Source of the DNA: Clostridia bacterium
GTDB lineage: Bacteria; Bacillota; Clostridia; TANB77; RGIG9151
Assembly (NCBI GenBank): GCA_017934955.1
Contig: JAGBIO010000026.1
Location: forward strand, 1-57,674
Direction of reading: 5' to 3'
DNA length: 57,674 nucleotides
Shown: one piece after another, positions 25,903-34,987 of the stretch
Layout of the letters: each line of letters opens with the position of its first letter
Numbering within the stretch: the stretch's first letter is position 1
Notes under the pieces: generated by a model
Told to the model about the DNA's origin: nothing
The model's input: only the letters and a program-made list of their open reading frames with translations
Databases searched by the model: none
Program-made: the position numbers and the translations under genes

Positions 25903-25972
25903 AGTAATGGCATGCTTATTACTTTGAGTTTTTGGGGGAATCCTCAAGACGGACGTTGAAAGGAGAAAAAAC

Positions 25973-26581
25973 ATGACGTTGCTTCAGTTTGAAATCATTA
26001 TTTTTGTACTACTCGCCGGATACTGTTTGATAAAGTATTTGTACGAAGGGTATTTTTACTCGCTGTGTACGGAGGAGATTTCTTTGACACAAGCTCTTTT
26101 TCTGGTTACTCATTGTACTTTTATGGAAAAAGATGAGGTTAACGGAGAATGGACTCGTTACCAGTTAGAGTTTAGCCCTGATGTGAAGCTGGTTTCCTAC
26201 AATGAGTGGATTTGCTATATTTTGAATCCGAGAGACGCAATTTGGAATGGTGCTGTGCTTCTGCCGAAGAGTAAACTTCTGGAAATCGAGTTGCAATTTG
26301 ATGAGTTTATTCGTAGTGATATCATCGAATTGGAGGAGGACGATAACGGCTTTGTTCCGTTTTTTTATCGGGATAACCTGAAAAAAGAACTCTACGAAAC
26401 AAAAGAAGCTGCTGCGGCCAGAATCTATGATTACCTGCAACAAGACTTTATTGCTCAACTTCTGCTTGGAAAAAAGCATGAGGTTCTTTTGAAGCAGTAT
26501 GAAGAACTGGATAAGCAGTACAAGGCAGTTTGTCGCGTAGAGCCGGGTACGAAATTCCGGATGGTTTTGGAGAAGAACTGA
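25973..26581 (+). CDS. Membrane-anchored coiled-coil paralogue 3
   Basis: 202 residues. Membrane helix (residues ~6-25), core LFLVTHCTFMEKDEVNGEW, a longer middle than the relatives, DNGFVPFFYRDNLKKEL matching the FVPCFYRD motif, and a C-terminal coiled coil (LLKQYEELDKQYKAVCRVEPG). The last part aligns with AAPGSYF of paralogue 2 (VEPGTKF here). Starts an operon with the VanW protein and paralogue 4. Confidence 0.75.
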   Translation: MTLLQFEIIIFVLLAGYCLIKYLYEGYFYSLCTEEISLTQALFLVTHCTFMEKDEVNGEWTRYQLEFSPDVKLVSYNEWICYILNPRDAIWNGAVLLPKSKLLEIELQFDEFIRSDIIELEEDDNGFVPFFYRDNLKKELYETKEAAAARIYDYLQQDFIAQLLLGKKHEVLLKQYEELDKQYKAVCRVEPGTKFRMVLEKN

Positions 26582-26599
26582 GAAAGAGGTTAAACAACA

Positions 26600-27634
26600 A
26601 TGGGTAAGAAACTGCTTTTGGCCTTGGTTATGTTGCTATTTTCCGTTCCGGTATTGGCGGAAGAAATGCGCGTAGAGGAGCTTTTAGAGGAGCTCTATAT
26701 GGAGGAACATTTCGAGCCGATGTATGCGGAAGGGGTTGTTTTGGTAGATTCGGCATTATACATTCGTAAGAAGCCTTTTTGCGATAGTGATATCGTCGGA
26801 AAGCTGTATCACGGCGATGGGGTATTTATTACGGGGAAATGCAACGGATACTACAAAATCAACGAAGATCAGTATATCAGCGAGGAGTATGTCTACGTTT
26901 CGGACAAATATTCCGCTACCGGTGTTTTTATTTCAGAGAATATGAAGTATCTTCGGATTAACTACATGGGACGAATTGACACAAAGGTTTCGGCTTCTTC
27001 TGTTACAACCGGTATTTCGATGTGTTTCTCGGGGGAAATTCCGGTATATGCTGTAGTAGATGGGTATGCCTACTTTCCGCGAGGCAAAAAAGATATTTTT
27101 AAACTTTCAGTGGAGTCTTTTGCGGAGTTAGAGCCGGTTGGTGAAAAACACGACTTGCTGACTGCTTACCGTACTACCTACAGTACCGGTGGAAAAAATG
27201 TCTCAAGGGCGCATAACATTGAACTGGTAACAGCCTATATTGACGGAGTTGTGATTAATCCGGGTAAAACATTTAGTTTTAACGGAATTGCCGGTTCGCG
27301 TTCTAAATCGAAGGGGTATCAGTTAGCGCCTGCATATCAAGGGGAAGAGGTTATTCAAGCCTATGGCGGTGGCGTCTGCCAAGTATCTTCTACGATATAT
27401 TCGGCAGTACGTCAATGTACCGGGATTGCAATTACCGAAAGAAAACCTCATAGTATGCGGGTAGGTTATCTTTCAGAGGATTTTGAGGCTACAGTTAATT
27501 ATAATAACGTAGACTTTAAATTTATGAACAACTATGCTTTTCCTGTGAAACTCTCTGTTCGTGCAAAGGACGGCGTACTGCTTGTGAAATTGTATAAATG
27601 CAAGGACGTTGAAAGGAGCAAAATATGGCACTGA
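26600..27634 (+). CDS. VanW-domain secreted protein with SH3-like domain
   Basis: 344 residues. Signal peptide MGKKLLLALVMLLFSVPVLAEE; an SH3-like segment at residues ~45-105 (DSALYIRKKPFCDSDIVGKLYHGDGVFITG); then the VanW domain (INPGKTFSFNGIAG, GGGVCQVSSTIYSAV, ERKPHSMRVGY) to near the end. VanW proteins accompany some vancomycin-resistance clusters and many clostridial surface genes; their reaction is unknown, action at the cell wall is inferred. Its end overlaps the start of paralogue 4, and paralogue 3 lies 18 bases upstream, so it is part of the paralogue operon. Confidence 0.9.
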   Translation: MGKKLLLALVMLLFSVPVLAEEMRVEELLEELYMEEHFEPMYAEGVVLVDSALYIRKKPFCDSDIVGKLYHGDGVFITGKCNGYYKINEDQYISEEYVYVSDKYSATGVFISENMKYLRINYMGRIDTKVSASSVTTGISMCFSGEIPVYAVVDGYAYFPRGKKDIFKLSVESFAELEPVGEKHDLLTAYRTTYSTGGKNVSRAHNIELVTAYIDGVVINPGKTFSFNGIAGSRSKSKGYQLAPAYQGEEVIQAYGGGVCQVSSTIYSAVRQCTGIAITERKPHSMRVGYLSEDFEATVNYNNVDFKFMNNYAFPVKLSVRAKDGVLLVKLYKCKDVERSKIWH

Positions 27635-28140
27635 TTCAGTGCATGATTGTTGCCGCATTTCCGCTGGCGATTTGTCTTGGAATTAAGGTTGGAGTACTTT
27701 ATTTCCGTTATCGATTTTCGGTTAAGGAGCTTTTAATCCTGCAACATCTTTTTCAGATTGAGAGTTGTACGGTTGAAGGGAAAAAGATTAATTTGACGAT
27801 AAAAAACAGCGTCCTTCCGGATAATCTTCGTCGAGCTTTTTATCTTTGCTTTAACGGACTTTTACAAACAAAAATTGTTACGGTTGCAAAAGAGAACAAT
27901 ACGGGGCGTTTTATACCGTGTTTTCAACGGAAAGGATTTGAAGATTTGCTTGTTACAAGCTTGTTTAATGCAGATCGCATTCAGAAAAAATATAAGGAAC
28001 AAGGGACTTATGTTCAAGTTCTGTTGGAGGATTATTATACCTATTTGAAACAGTTGTATGATGATTTAGAACAGAAGTACCTTAACATTAAAAGCCTTTC
28101 GGAAGAAGTTGAAATAATTACTATACGACCGAAAAGCTAA
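27625..28140 (+). CDS. Membrane-anchored coiled-coil paralogue 4
   Basis: 171 residues. The ATG overlaps the vanW stop by ten bases; its GACGTTGAAAGGAG site lies inside the end of vanW. Membrane helix (~3-25), core LFQIESCTVEGKKINLTIKNSVLPDN, FIPCFQRKGFEDLL, and a C-terminal coiled coil (YLKQLYDDLEQKYLNIKSL). No known domain recognised. Confidence 0.75.
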   Translation: MALIQCMIVAAFPLAICLGIKVGVLYFRYRFSVKELLILQHLFQIESCTVEGKKINLTIKNSVLPDNLRRAFYLCFNGLLQTKIVTVAKENNTGRFIPCFQRKGFEDLLVTSLFNADRIQKKYKEQGTYVQVLLEDYYTYLKQLYDDLEQKYLNIKSLSEEVEIITIRPKS

Positions 28141-28145
28141 GCTTT

Positions 28146-28175
28146 GGCGTATCCTTTTGGGATACGCCTTTCTTT
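28146..28175 (+). terminator. Terminator after paralogue 4
   Basis: Perfect stem GGCGTATCC/GGATACGCC then TTTCTTTT. Confidence 0.9.
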
Positions 28176-28182
28176 TATTGAG

Positions 28183-28211
28183 TTGACGAAATATGTTAGT
28201 TTGTATATAAT
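28183..28211 (+). promoter_or_regulatory. Promoter of paralogue 5
   Basis: TTGACG, 17 bp, TATAAT; the leader ends in GGACGTTAAAAGGAGG. Confidence 0.75.
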
Positions 28212-28313
28212 GTTATATATCAAAAAACTTAAGAATCAATCTATATCTATAGAAAGAGGAGCGATATTTACTACAGTATTATTATACGATATGGACGTTA
28301 AAAGGAGGTCAAT

Positions 28314-28829
28314 ATGAGCTTAACACTATGCTTGCTTATTGCTTTAGTGCCGGTAGCAATCATTTGGTATTATCGCTTTCGGCGCTGCGAAGGGCGCTGT
28401 ATGAAGCTTTTTAGGAATGTTATATTACTTCGCTATTTGTTTTTGGTAACTTCTTGTTCGATTCATAAGACAAAGAAGAAAACCTTTTACGCGGTGACAT
28501 TTTCTGAGGAAGATTTGCCGGAAAACATGAACAAAGCTTTTTATAGATTACTGGAAGCTTTTTTGAAAGACGGTATTATTGTTTACGATAGTAATCATGA
28601 TCCGTTTGTGCCTCGTTTTGACAAAGAAATGCTTTTGGGAGTTATGGACTTTATTATGGAAAAGGTTGAAGAAGAATTCGAAGAATTTTCTAACGAAGAT
28701 AGGTTTTGTCAGCTTTTGTTGACGGAATTGTATGATGAACTTAGTGAGATGTTGCAAGAATTGGAAACCGGCTATTCAAAGATTAAAGAAATGCCGAATA
28801 AAATCATTTGTTTTGCGGAAGAACAGTAA
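28314..28829 (+). CDS. Membrane-anchored coiled-coil paralogue 5
   Basis: 171 residues, single-gene unit with its own promoter and terminator. Membrane helix (~3-20), basic stretch, core LFLVTSCSIHKTKKKTFYAV and FSEEDLPENM, DPFVPRFDKEML, and an acidic C-terminal coiled coil (EKVEEEFEEF; LSEMLQELETGYSKIKEM). Closest in plan to paralogues 2 and 4. Confidence 0.75.
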   Translation: MSLTLCLLIALVPVAIIWYYRFRRCEGRCMKLFRNVILLRYLFLVTSCSIHKTKKKTFYAVTFSEEDLPENMNKAFYRLLEAFLKDGIIVYDSNHDPFVPRFDKEMLLGVMDFIMEKVEEEFEEFSNEDRFCQLLLTELYDELSEMLQELETGYSKIKEMPNKIICFAEEQ

Positions 28830-28837
28830 ACTTTAAG

Positions 28838-28868
28838 CGTATCCTATTACGGGATACGTTTTCTTTTT
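28838..28868 (+). terminator. Terminator after paralogue 5
   Basis: CGTATCC/GGATACG stem then TTTTCTTTTT. Confidence 0.85.
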
Positions 28869-28942
28869 GATGTTGACTAATAAAGAGACATTTAAAAACA
28901 TAAATTATTTTACCACATTTTGTTGGTACTATTTGGTATATG

Positions 28943-28998
28943 AGAATTTCCCCTTTTCTGTTAAGTTAAGAATTAGAAAACAGAAAAGGGAGAATTCT
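28943..28998. repeat. Long imperfect inverted repeat
   Basis: GAGAATTTCCCCTTTTCTG and CAGAAAAGGGAGAATTC face each other across a 20-base A/T loop. A small open frame across it (28867-29061) has no ribosome site and is not called. Confidence 0.7.
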
Positions 28999-29056
28999 TT
29001 GTTGTATTTATTTGACTCACAGCCAGATATACCGAATCCGCACGAGTTCTTCTTTA

Positions 29057-29416
29057 GTTAATGAGGTAATAATAGACTTGTAGCAGGACAGCATGAATGC
29101 TGTCCCTACAAAACACATTCTGACGATATTTTTCAAGAGATACAAGATTATAGTCTGCCCCAATGTCATTAACTTAAGAATTTATCTAATTCATTCTTAC
29201 GATATTTTTGGGTATCTCTATTTGTTTGTAGGGACAGCATTTATGCTGTCCTAACTCTACGCATCTACGTATATATTTTTTGGGGAAAAAATGAATGTTG
29301 TTCTGCCTATTCCACGGACACCATGAATGGTGTCCCTACAATAATTTTATGCCTTTATTTCGGTAGAGTTTAATAATTCAGTTCTTAACTTAATGACATT
29401 GAGTCTGCCCTGTAAC
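29057..29416. mobile_element. MITE-like composite element, interrupted by a second element
   Basis: The right end AGTCTGCCCTGTAAC (29402-29416) resembles the GTTAC..AGACT family ends; one GGACAGCATGAATGCTGTCC palindrome lies at 29084-29103. The right end is split by the element at 29161-29401. The left boundary is approximate. Confidence 0.6.
29161..29401. mobile_element. MITE with 20-bp terminal inverted repeats and 9-bp target duplication
   Basis: Left end CAATGTCATTAACTTAAGAA, right end its reverse complement with one mismatch (29382-29401). AGTCTGCCC stands directly outside both ends (29152-29160, 29402-29410) as a 9-bp target duplication. The 241-bp interior encodes nothing but carries a GGACAGCAT palindrome and a GGACACCATGAATGGTGTCC palindrome. 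Confidence 0.88.
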
Positions 29417-29659
29417 TTGTTTCTGAAGAGGAGTGCTGAAACGTATGAAAAAATTGAGGATGTATAATTGAATTATGAAAACAAAAAGGGAAGAAGTAAT
29501 AACATATTGTACAAATCATGCAAAACAAATTTGCATAAAATCGATTTTGCGTAATTTGTATGGTAAAATATTTATAGGCAATACATGTGCATACTTCGCA
29601 AATAAAGCGAAGAGACGTACAACTACTACAAGAGGTAGAAGAAAAAGGAGGAAAAAAAT
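29417..29659. other. Leader region without called gene
   Basis: A/T-rich. Contains the hairpin CTTCGCAAATAAAGCGAAG and a GAGACGTACAAC stretch upstream of the next gene's AAAAAGGAGG. A 62-codon frame (29475-29663) rich in Arg/Lys/Thr has no ribosome site and looks spurious. No clear promoter identified. Confidence 0.5.
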
Positions 29660-30046
29660 ATGATGCTTCGGTACAATGGTAGTCGGGAAAATGGGTATTT
29701 CACCTTCTCGGGTGATCCCGCGCAGCTCGTTCCCGGTCAGGTCTACAAGCTCCTTTCTAAGGTGGTTCACGCCTGGCATACGGAGTACTTCCTGGAAGGT
29801 ATTCCGGGAAGCTTCAACTCCGTATGGTTCGACGAAGTCGACGATGAGACGGAGCCGAAGGTTTTCCTGGCACTTGCGAAGGAAGTCCCCGTAGTGGGAG
29901 AGCGTTACGAGTGCTGGAAGATCGAGTCCAACGCTCAGGTTGTTTGCTGGTCTACCAGTCCGGTGGTGAACATCAAGGTGATCCGCACCGCTTTGCTGCA
30001 AGTGACGACTCGCAACAGCATCTATCTGGTGCAGATGATTTGTTGA
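29660..30046 (+). CDS. Unrecognised 128-aa protein with GC-richer codons
   Basis: AAAAAGGAGG eight bases before the ATG. Predicted mostly beta strand, no membrane helix, contains GDPAQLVPGQVYKLL and WHTEYFLEGIPGSF. Codon use differs sharply from its neighbours: many G/C third positions (for example CTC GTT CCC GGT CAG GTC TAC), suggesting foreign origin or unusual translation demand. It lies convergent to a tyrosine recombinase and shares a terminator with it, which fits an acquired gene. No family recognised. Confidence 0.7.
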   Translation: MMLRYNGSRENGYFTFSGDPAQLVPGQVYKLLSKVVHAWHTEYFLEGIPGSFNSVWFDEVDDETEPKVFLALAKEVPVVGERYECWKIESNAQVVCWSTSPVVNIKVIRTALLQVTTRNSIYLVQMIC

Positions 30047-30057
30047 CAATCATTTGC

Positions 30058-30088
30058 AAAAAGCTCATGGGAATCCCATGAGCTTTTT
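30058..30088. terminator. Bidirectional terminator
   Basis: AAAAAGCTCATGGGA/TCCCATGAGCTTTTT, serving the 128-aa gene and the convergent recombinase. Confidence 0.9.
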
Positions 30089-30100
30089 CTCTGAATAATT

Positions 30101-31105
30101 TTATGAATCAGCTTCTTTGTTTTGTGCAATGTCTTTTTCCTCTTTTTCAAAATCCGCAAGAGGATTGTTGTCAATTGCTTTCTGTAACTGTTCTTTATTG
30201 ATATGTGTGTAGATCTCGGTTGTGGCAACACTTTCGTGGCCGAGGATTTCTTGTAACGACCGGATATCTGCATTCCCATATTGATACATCAATGTCGCCG
30301 CTGTATGACGTAACTTATGTGGCGAATATTTTTCGGTATCCAGTCCTGCCATACCGATGTATTTTTTTACAATATATTGAACCGTTCTTCGACTGATGCG
30401 TTGTTTTCGTTCACTTAGAAACAACGCATTTTTTTCTTTTAAATTCTCCTTCGGACGGACGCGCATATATTCGTTTAGAGCCGTTTTGCAAGCATTGTTA
30501 ATATAAACAGTCCTCTCTTTATTACCCTTGCCTATAACGGTCATTTTGTCGTCCTTAATTTGATTGACGTTCAAACTCACTAATTCCGAGAGTCTCAGGC
30601 CACAGTTTAGAAAGAGGGTAATAATCGCATAGTCACGTTCCTTATTATCGCCGTCAATAGCGTTTAACAGCTGTTTGCTTTCGTCGATATTTAAGTATTT
30701 CGGTATACGTTTACCAAGTTTCGGAGCCTCGAGTTCCTTTGCAGGATTGACTTCCAGCAGTTTTGCCTTAGTAGTAAGGTAATTAAAGAAGGACTTTAAC
30801 GACGCAACTTTTCTGGCACGAGATGCAACTTTATTGGACTTATCGATACTTAAATAAGACATATACGCATATAAATCACTTAGGGTGATTTTTTTAATGA
30901 AGTCTAAATCGATATCCAAAATCGAGATGGAATCGAATTCGGTATCCGGTTTTACAACACGATAATGAATCTTCAGAAACCGAAAAAAGCTTCGTAAATC
31001 GTAATGATATTCGTGAATTGTATTGATAGATTTGCCTTTAATGGTATCCATGTAACTAAGGAAATCCTGAGCAATAATGGGTAAATCGAAATAATCTGCT
31101 TTCAT
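30101..31105 (-). CDS. Tyrosine recombinase / phage-type integrase
   Basis: 334 residues from the ATG with GGGAGG six bases upstream; the frame extends 14 codons through an inverted repeat that is more likely regulatory. N-terminal SAM-like domain (10-115) and catalytic domain with R171 (NCGLRLSEL), K near 193, H263/R266 (PHKLRHTAATLM), H290 (LGHESV) and Y299 (TTEIYTH). It is distinct from the XerD gene in this window. Catalytic set intact, so probably active. TTTTGTGCAAT occurs both in its upstream inverted repeat and near its 3' end. Confidence 0.88.
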   Translation of the reverse strand: MKADYFDLPIIAQDFLSYMDTIKGKSINTIHEYHYDLRSFFRFLKIHYRVVKPDTEFDSISILDIDLDFIKKITLSDLYAYMSYLSIDKSNKVASRARKVASLKSFFNYLTTKAKLLEVNPAKELEAPKLGKRIPKYLNIDESKQLLNAIDGDNKERDYAIITLFLNCGLRLSELVSLNVNQIKDDKMTVIGKGNKERTVYINNACKTALNEYMRVRPKENLKEKNALFLSERKQRISRRTVQYIVKKYIGMAGLDTEKYSPHKLRHTAATLMYQYGNADIRSLQEILGHESVATTEIYTHINKEQLQKAIDNNPLADFEKEEKDIAQNKEADS

Positions 31106-31117
31106 TACTACCTCCCA

Positions 31118-31143
31118 TTGCACAAAATTTTTATTTTGTGCAA
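31118..31143. promoter_or_regulatory. Perfect inverted repeat upstream of the recombinase
   Basis: TTGCACAAAAT, TTTT, ATTTTGTGCAA: perfect 11-bp arms, 13 bases from the recombinase start and 36 from the divergent gene. Operator, recombination site or terminator are all possible. Confidence 0.6.
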
Positions 31144-31178
31144 TCATGTATATTTTTCAAATCGAAAGGAGAAACCTC

Positions 31179-31604
31179 ATGTTTAAAAATTTAATCCGCT
31201 TCTCTCTCCTACTTATTATCCTTTTATTGTTACTAACTTGCGGTTTGGTCATCAAACTTTATAGAGAAACTAACACAATCTATGTAACACCATCAAATTA
31301 TGCAAGTATTTTAGAGGACGCCCATGAGAATATCGACAAGTATCTAAACAAGAAAATTATTGTAACGGGATATGTCTATATTCAAGAAGATTTTAGCGAA
31401 AATCGCTTCGTCATTGCGCAAAATATTTACTTAGACTATGTTCCGTCCTCCGAACCGTTTATTGTCGGCTTTTTATGCGAAAACGCCAGCAATTACAATC
31501 TGATTCCTAATCAAACCATTAGGATTATCGGCAAAATTCAAAGAGGAGTTTACAATAATTTGGAATATCCGATTGTAAAAGTGACTCAAATTACGCCTTT
31601 ATAG
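31179..31604 (+). CDS. Membrane-anchored protein with OB-fold-like domain
   Basis: 141 residues from the ATG preceded by AAAGGAG; divergent from the recombinase. N-terminal membrane helix or uncleaved signal (FSLLLIILLLLLTCGLVIKL), then a beta-rich domain (ILEDAHENIDKYLNKKIIVTGYVYIQ .. NQTIRIIGKIQRGVYNNLEYPIVKV) like the tRNA_anti-like / OB-fold single-domain proteins seen outside the membrane. Function unknown. Confidence 0.65.
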   Translation: MFKNLIRFSLLLIILLLLLTCGLVIKLYRETNTIYVTPSNYASILEDAHENIDKYLNKKIIVTGYVYIQEDFSENRFVIAQNIYLDYVPSSEPFIVGFLCENASNYNLIPNQTIRIIGKIQRGVYNNLEYPIVKVTQITPL

Positions 31605-31638
31605 ACCTCCATAATATCGGCAAAATCTGTAAAATAGT

Positions 31639-32787
31639 TTATAATGCTTTCTTAAGAAATTCTTGAATTTCCTGTTCGGAACCAATCAGCTGACCTTGTA
31701 CGGAATCCGGCTTTCCGCCGCCTTTTCCTTGAAAAGCAGAATTAAGTTCTTTTACAATCGGCTGTAAGTTAATCGACCGACTCATCATGACATAGCGATA
31801 GCCGTCGTTATCTTTACTAAACACGATCGCTGCTTTTTCTGCTTTTTCCTTTAGCTTATTGCAGTAATTCCGCAAAGCATTCGAATCAAGCCCGTCTTTA
31901 AAGACTATTTTCATTTCTTCTGTCGGCATCGCATTGATTTCATTGGTAAATAGTTCGTTTTGTAACCGGGTGATTTGGCTTTCTAACGCTTTATTCTCTT
32001 GATAAAGCTCTTCTACTGCTTCTGCTACTTCCTCATCTTTAATCGAAAGCAATACAGAAACTCGATTCATATTTTCCGCTAAAAGGTTGAAATGTGCTAA
32101 AGCACGTTCACCGCAAAGCATAGAAATTCTTGTACCGGTTTTATATTTATCTGCCCGAAGTAGTTTAATCAAACCGATTTCTCCCGTCCTCGTCACATGG
32201 ACTCCGCAACAAGCACAAATATCATAGCCGGGTACTTTTACAATACGGATATCCCCTTCTATCTCCTTCTTGCTTCTGTAATGCAAGTCCTTTATTTCTT
32301 CATGTGAATAAATGGTAATCTCAATCGGTAGGTTTTGAAATACCGCACGATTTGCCTCTTTCTCGATTTCGATTAAATCTTCCTTGGTGATGGTATGGTT
32401 AAAGTCCATCGTTACAACATCTTTTCCCATATGAAATCCGACATTTTCCGCCCCAAATTTTTGACAGATTAAACCGGAGACAATATGTTCTCCGCTATGA
32501 TGTTGCATATTCCTAAAGCGATAAGCAAAATCGATTTTTCCTTTTACTTCAGAACCTACTTCAAGCGGTTTCTCCAAGTAATGATACACTTTATTATTTT
32601 TACTCTGTACGTTTAATACGGTATTGTCATTCAAAGTACCCTTATCCGCCGGTTGTCCGCCACCTTCCGGATAAAAAGCCGTTTGCGACAGCACAAGTTT
32701 ATACTGTTCCTTTTCCGGAATACACTCAGTAACCGTCGCCGTAAATTCTGTTAAGTATGGATTTTTATAATAAAGTTCTTCTATCAT
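31639..32787 (-). CDS. AlaX-like alanyl-tRNA editing protein with DHHA1 domain
   Basis: 382 residues. The N-terminal part (FYPEGGGQPADKG; HHSGEHIVSGL; CACCGVHVTRTGEIG) is the editing domain of AlaRS/AlaX, with zinc ligands in HxxxH and CxxxH. Residues 240-275 form a coiled coil, and the C-terminus (YRYVMMSRSINLQPIVKELNSAFQGKGGGKPDSVQG) is a DHHA1 domain. It clears Ser or Gly mischarged on tRNA-Ala in trans (known for AlaX-L type). Followed downstream by no clear terminator. Confidence 0.9.
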   Translation of the reverse strand: MIEELYYKNPYLTEFTATVTECIPEKEQYKLVLSQTAFYPEGGGQPADKGTLNDNTVLNVQSKNNKVYHYLEKPLEVGSEVKGKIDFAYRFRNMQHHSGEHIVSGLICQKFGAENVGFHMGKDVVTMDFNHTITKEDLIEIEKEANRAVFQNLPIEITIYSHEEIKDLHYRSKKEIEGDIRIVKVPGYDICACCGVHVTRTGEIGLIKLLRADKYKTGTRISMLCGERALAHFNLLAENMNRVSVLLSIKDEEVAEAVEELYQENKALESQITRLQNELFTNEINAMPTEEMKIVFKDGLDSNALRNYCNKLKEKAEKAAIVFSKDNDGYRYVMMSRSINLQPIVKELNSAFQGKGGGKPDSVQGQLIGSEQEIQEFLKKAL

Positions 32788-32810
32788 ATTTTATCTCTGC
32801 CTTTCTTTCG

Positions 32811-32838
32811 GAACGTCGAAGACGCCGTCCCCTACAAA
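32811..32838. repeat. Dispersed palindrome, GACGTC type
   Basis: GAACGTCGAAGACGCCGTCCCCTACA, upstream of the AlaX-like gene; a diverged copy. Confidence 0.6.
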
Positions 32839-32894
32839 ATATAGCAATATTTTATCATTACAGATTGTCTCTGCCAAGTCTTTCTGCAATCTTT

Positions 32895-33040
32895 ACTGTT
32901 CAAACTATATCTTCTACAATAATGGTACAACCATTGTAGGGACAGCATTTATGCTGTCCTATTTTCTGCCTTTTCTGTGGACAGCATAAATGCTGTCCCT
33001 ACAGTGTTTGTGCCATTTTTATAATTTTAAGTCTGAAAAA
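32895..33040. mobile_element. MITE-like composite element
   Basis: Left end ACTGTTCAAACTATA, right end TTTTAAGTCTGAA; inside an inverted pair GTAGGGACAGCAT..ATGCTGTCC / GGACAGCAT..ATGCTGTCCCTAC (32937-33002). Fills most of the gap between enolase and the AlaX-like gene. Confidence 0.7.
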
Positions 33041-33083
33041 TAAGCGAAAACAGCAGAGTACAAACTCTGCTGTTTTCGCTTAT
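33041..33083. terminator. Bidirectional terminator after enolase
   Basis: AAGCGAAAACAGCAGAG/CTCTGCTGTTTTCGCTT: perfect 17-bp stem with A and T runs outside. Confidence 0.9.
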
Positions 33084-33090
33084 TTTTCTC

Positions 33091-34446
<1,356 letters not shown>

Positions 34447-34449
34447 TTA

Positions 34450-34478
34450 TTTTTACTACTTTTTAGGCGTTTGGTCAA
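34450..34478 (-). promoter_or_regulatory. Promoter of enolase gene
   Basis: On the minus strand TTGACC, 17 bp, TAAAAA. Confidence 0.5.
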
Positions 34479-34626
34479 GGGATATCTTTCATTTCCTTGC
34501 AAAAGAAGTTACACTTCAGATATAAGATTCATTTGTTATTTCTTCTATTACTTTCTCAAATTTAATATTATTCGCATATTGATGTTTTTTAGAATAACTT
34601 ATCCATAATTCTTTTACAAAGTCACT

Positions 34627-34814
34627 GTTACAATTCAGACTTAAAATTGTAAAAATGGCACAAACACTGTAGGGACAGCATTTATGCTGTCCACAGAAAA
34701 GGCAGAATGCAGGACAGCATGAATGCTGTCCCTACAATGATTGTACCATCATTGTAGGGGACGGCGCCCTCGACGTCCCGATATATTTGCAACAACTTTA
34801 GTCTGACCTGTAAC
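34627..34814. mobile_element. MITE-like composite element, best-preserved full copy
   Basis: Left GTTACAATTCAGACTTAAAA, right TTTAGTCTGACCTGTAAC. Contains an inverted pair of GGACAGCAT palindromes (34671-34736) and one GGGGACGGCGCCCTCGACGTCCCG palindrome (34757-34780). 188 bp, no coding content. Confidence 0.85.
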
Positions 34815-34830
34815 AGTAAAAAACACGCAT

Positions 34831-34859
34831 TTGATTTATGTAACCTTTTATGATATAAT
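34831..34859 (+). promoter_or_regulatory. Promoter of the 117-aa gene
   Basis: TTGATT, 17 bp, TATAAT, with TTATGTAA in the spacer as at 24427. The leader has AGCCAAA pairing with TTTGGGCT around an ATATCTTA..TAAGATAT-like hairpin, and a GGAAGGATGT stretch shared with the leader of the gene at 24541. Confidence 0.7.
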
Positions 34860-34987
34860 ATAAATAGCCAAAAGCTTTTTATTTTCTGCATTTTGTTGCG
34901 GAAGGATGTTATATCTTAAATAAAGATATTTCTATATAGTTTGGGCTGTTCCTTTACGACCGACGCCGTATGGCAGAAAGGAAAGTT

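Noticed and set aside
28867-29061. 64-codon ORF after paralogue 5
   Set aside because: Begins in the terminator T run, no ribosome site, crosses the inverted repeat.
29475-29663. 62-codon basic ORF before the 128-aa gene
   Set aside because: No ribosome site, low-complexity Arg/Thr end that is merely the purine-rich leader of the next gene.
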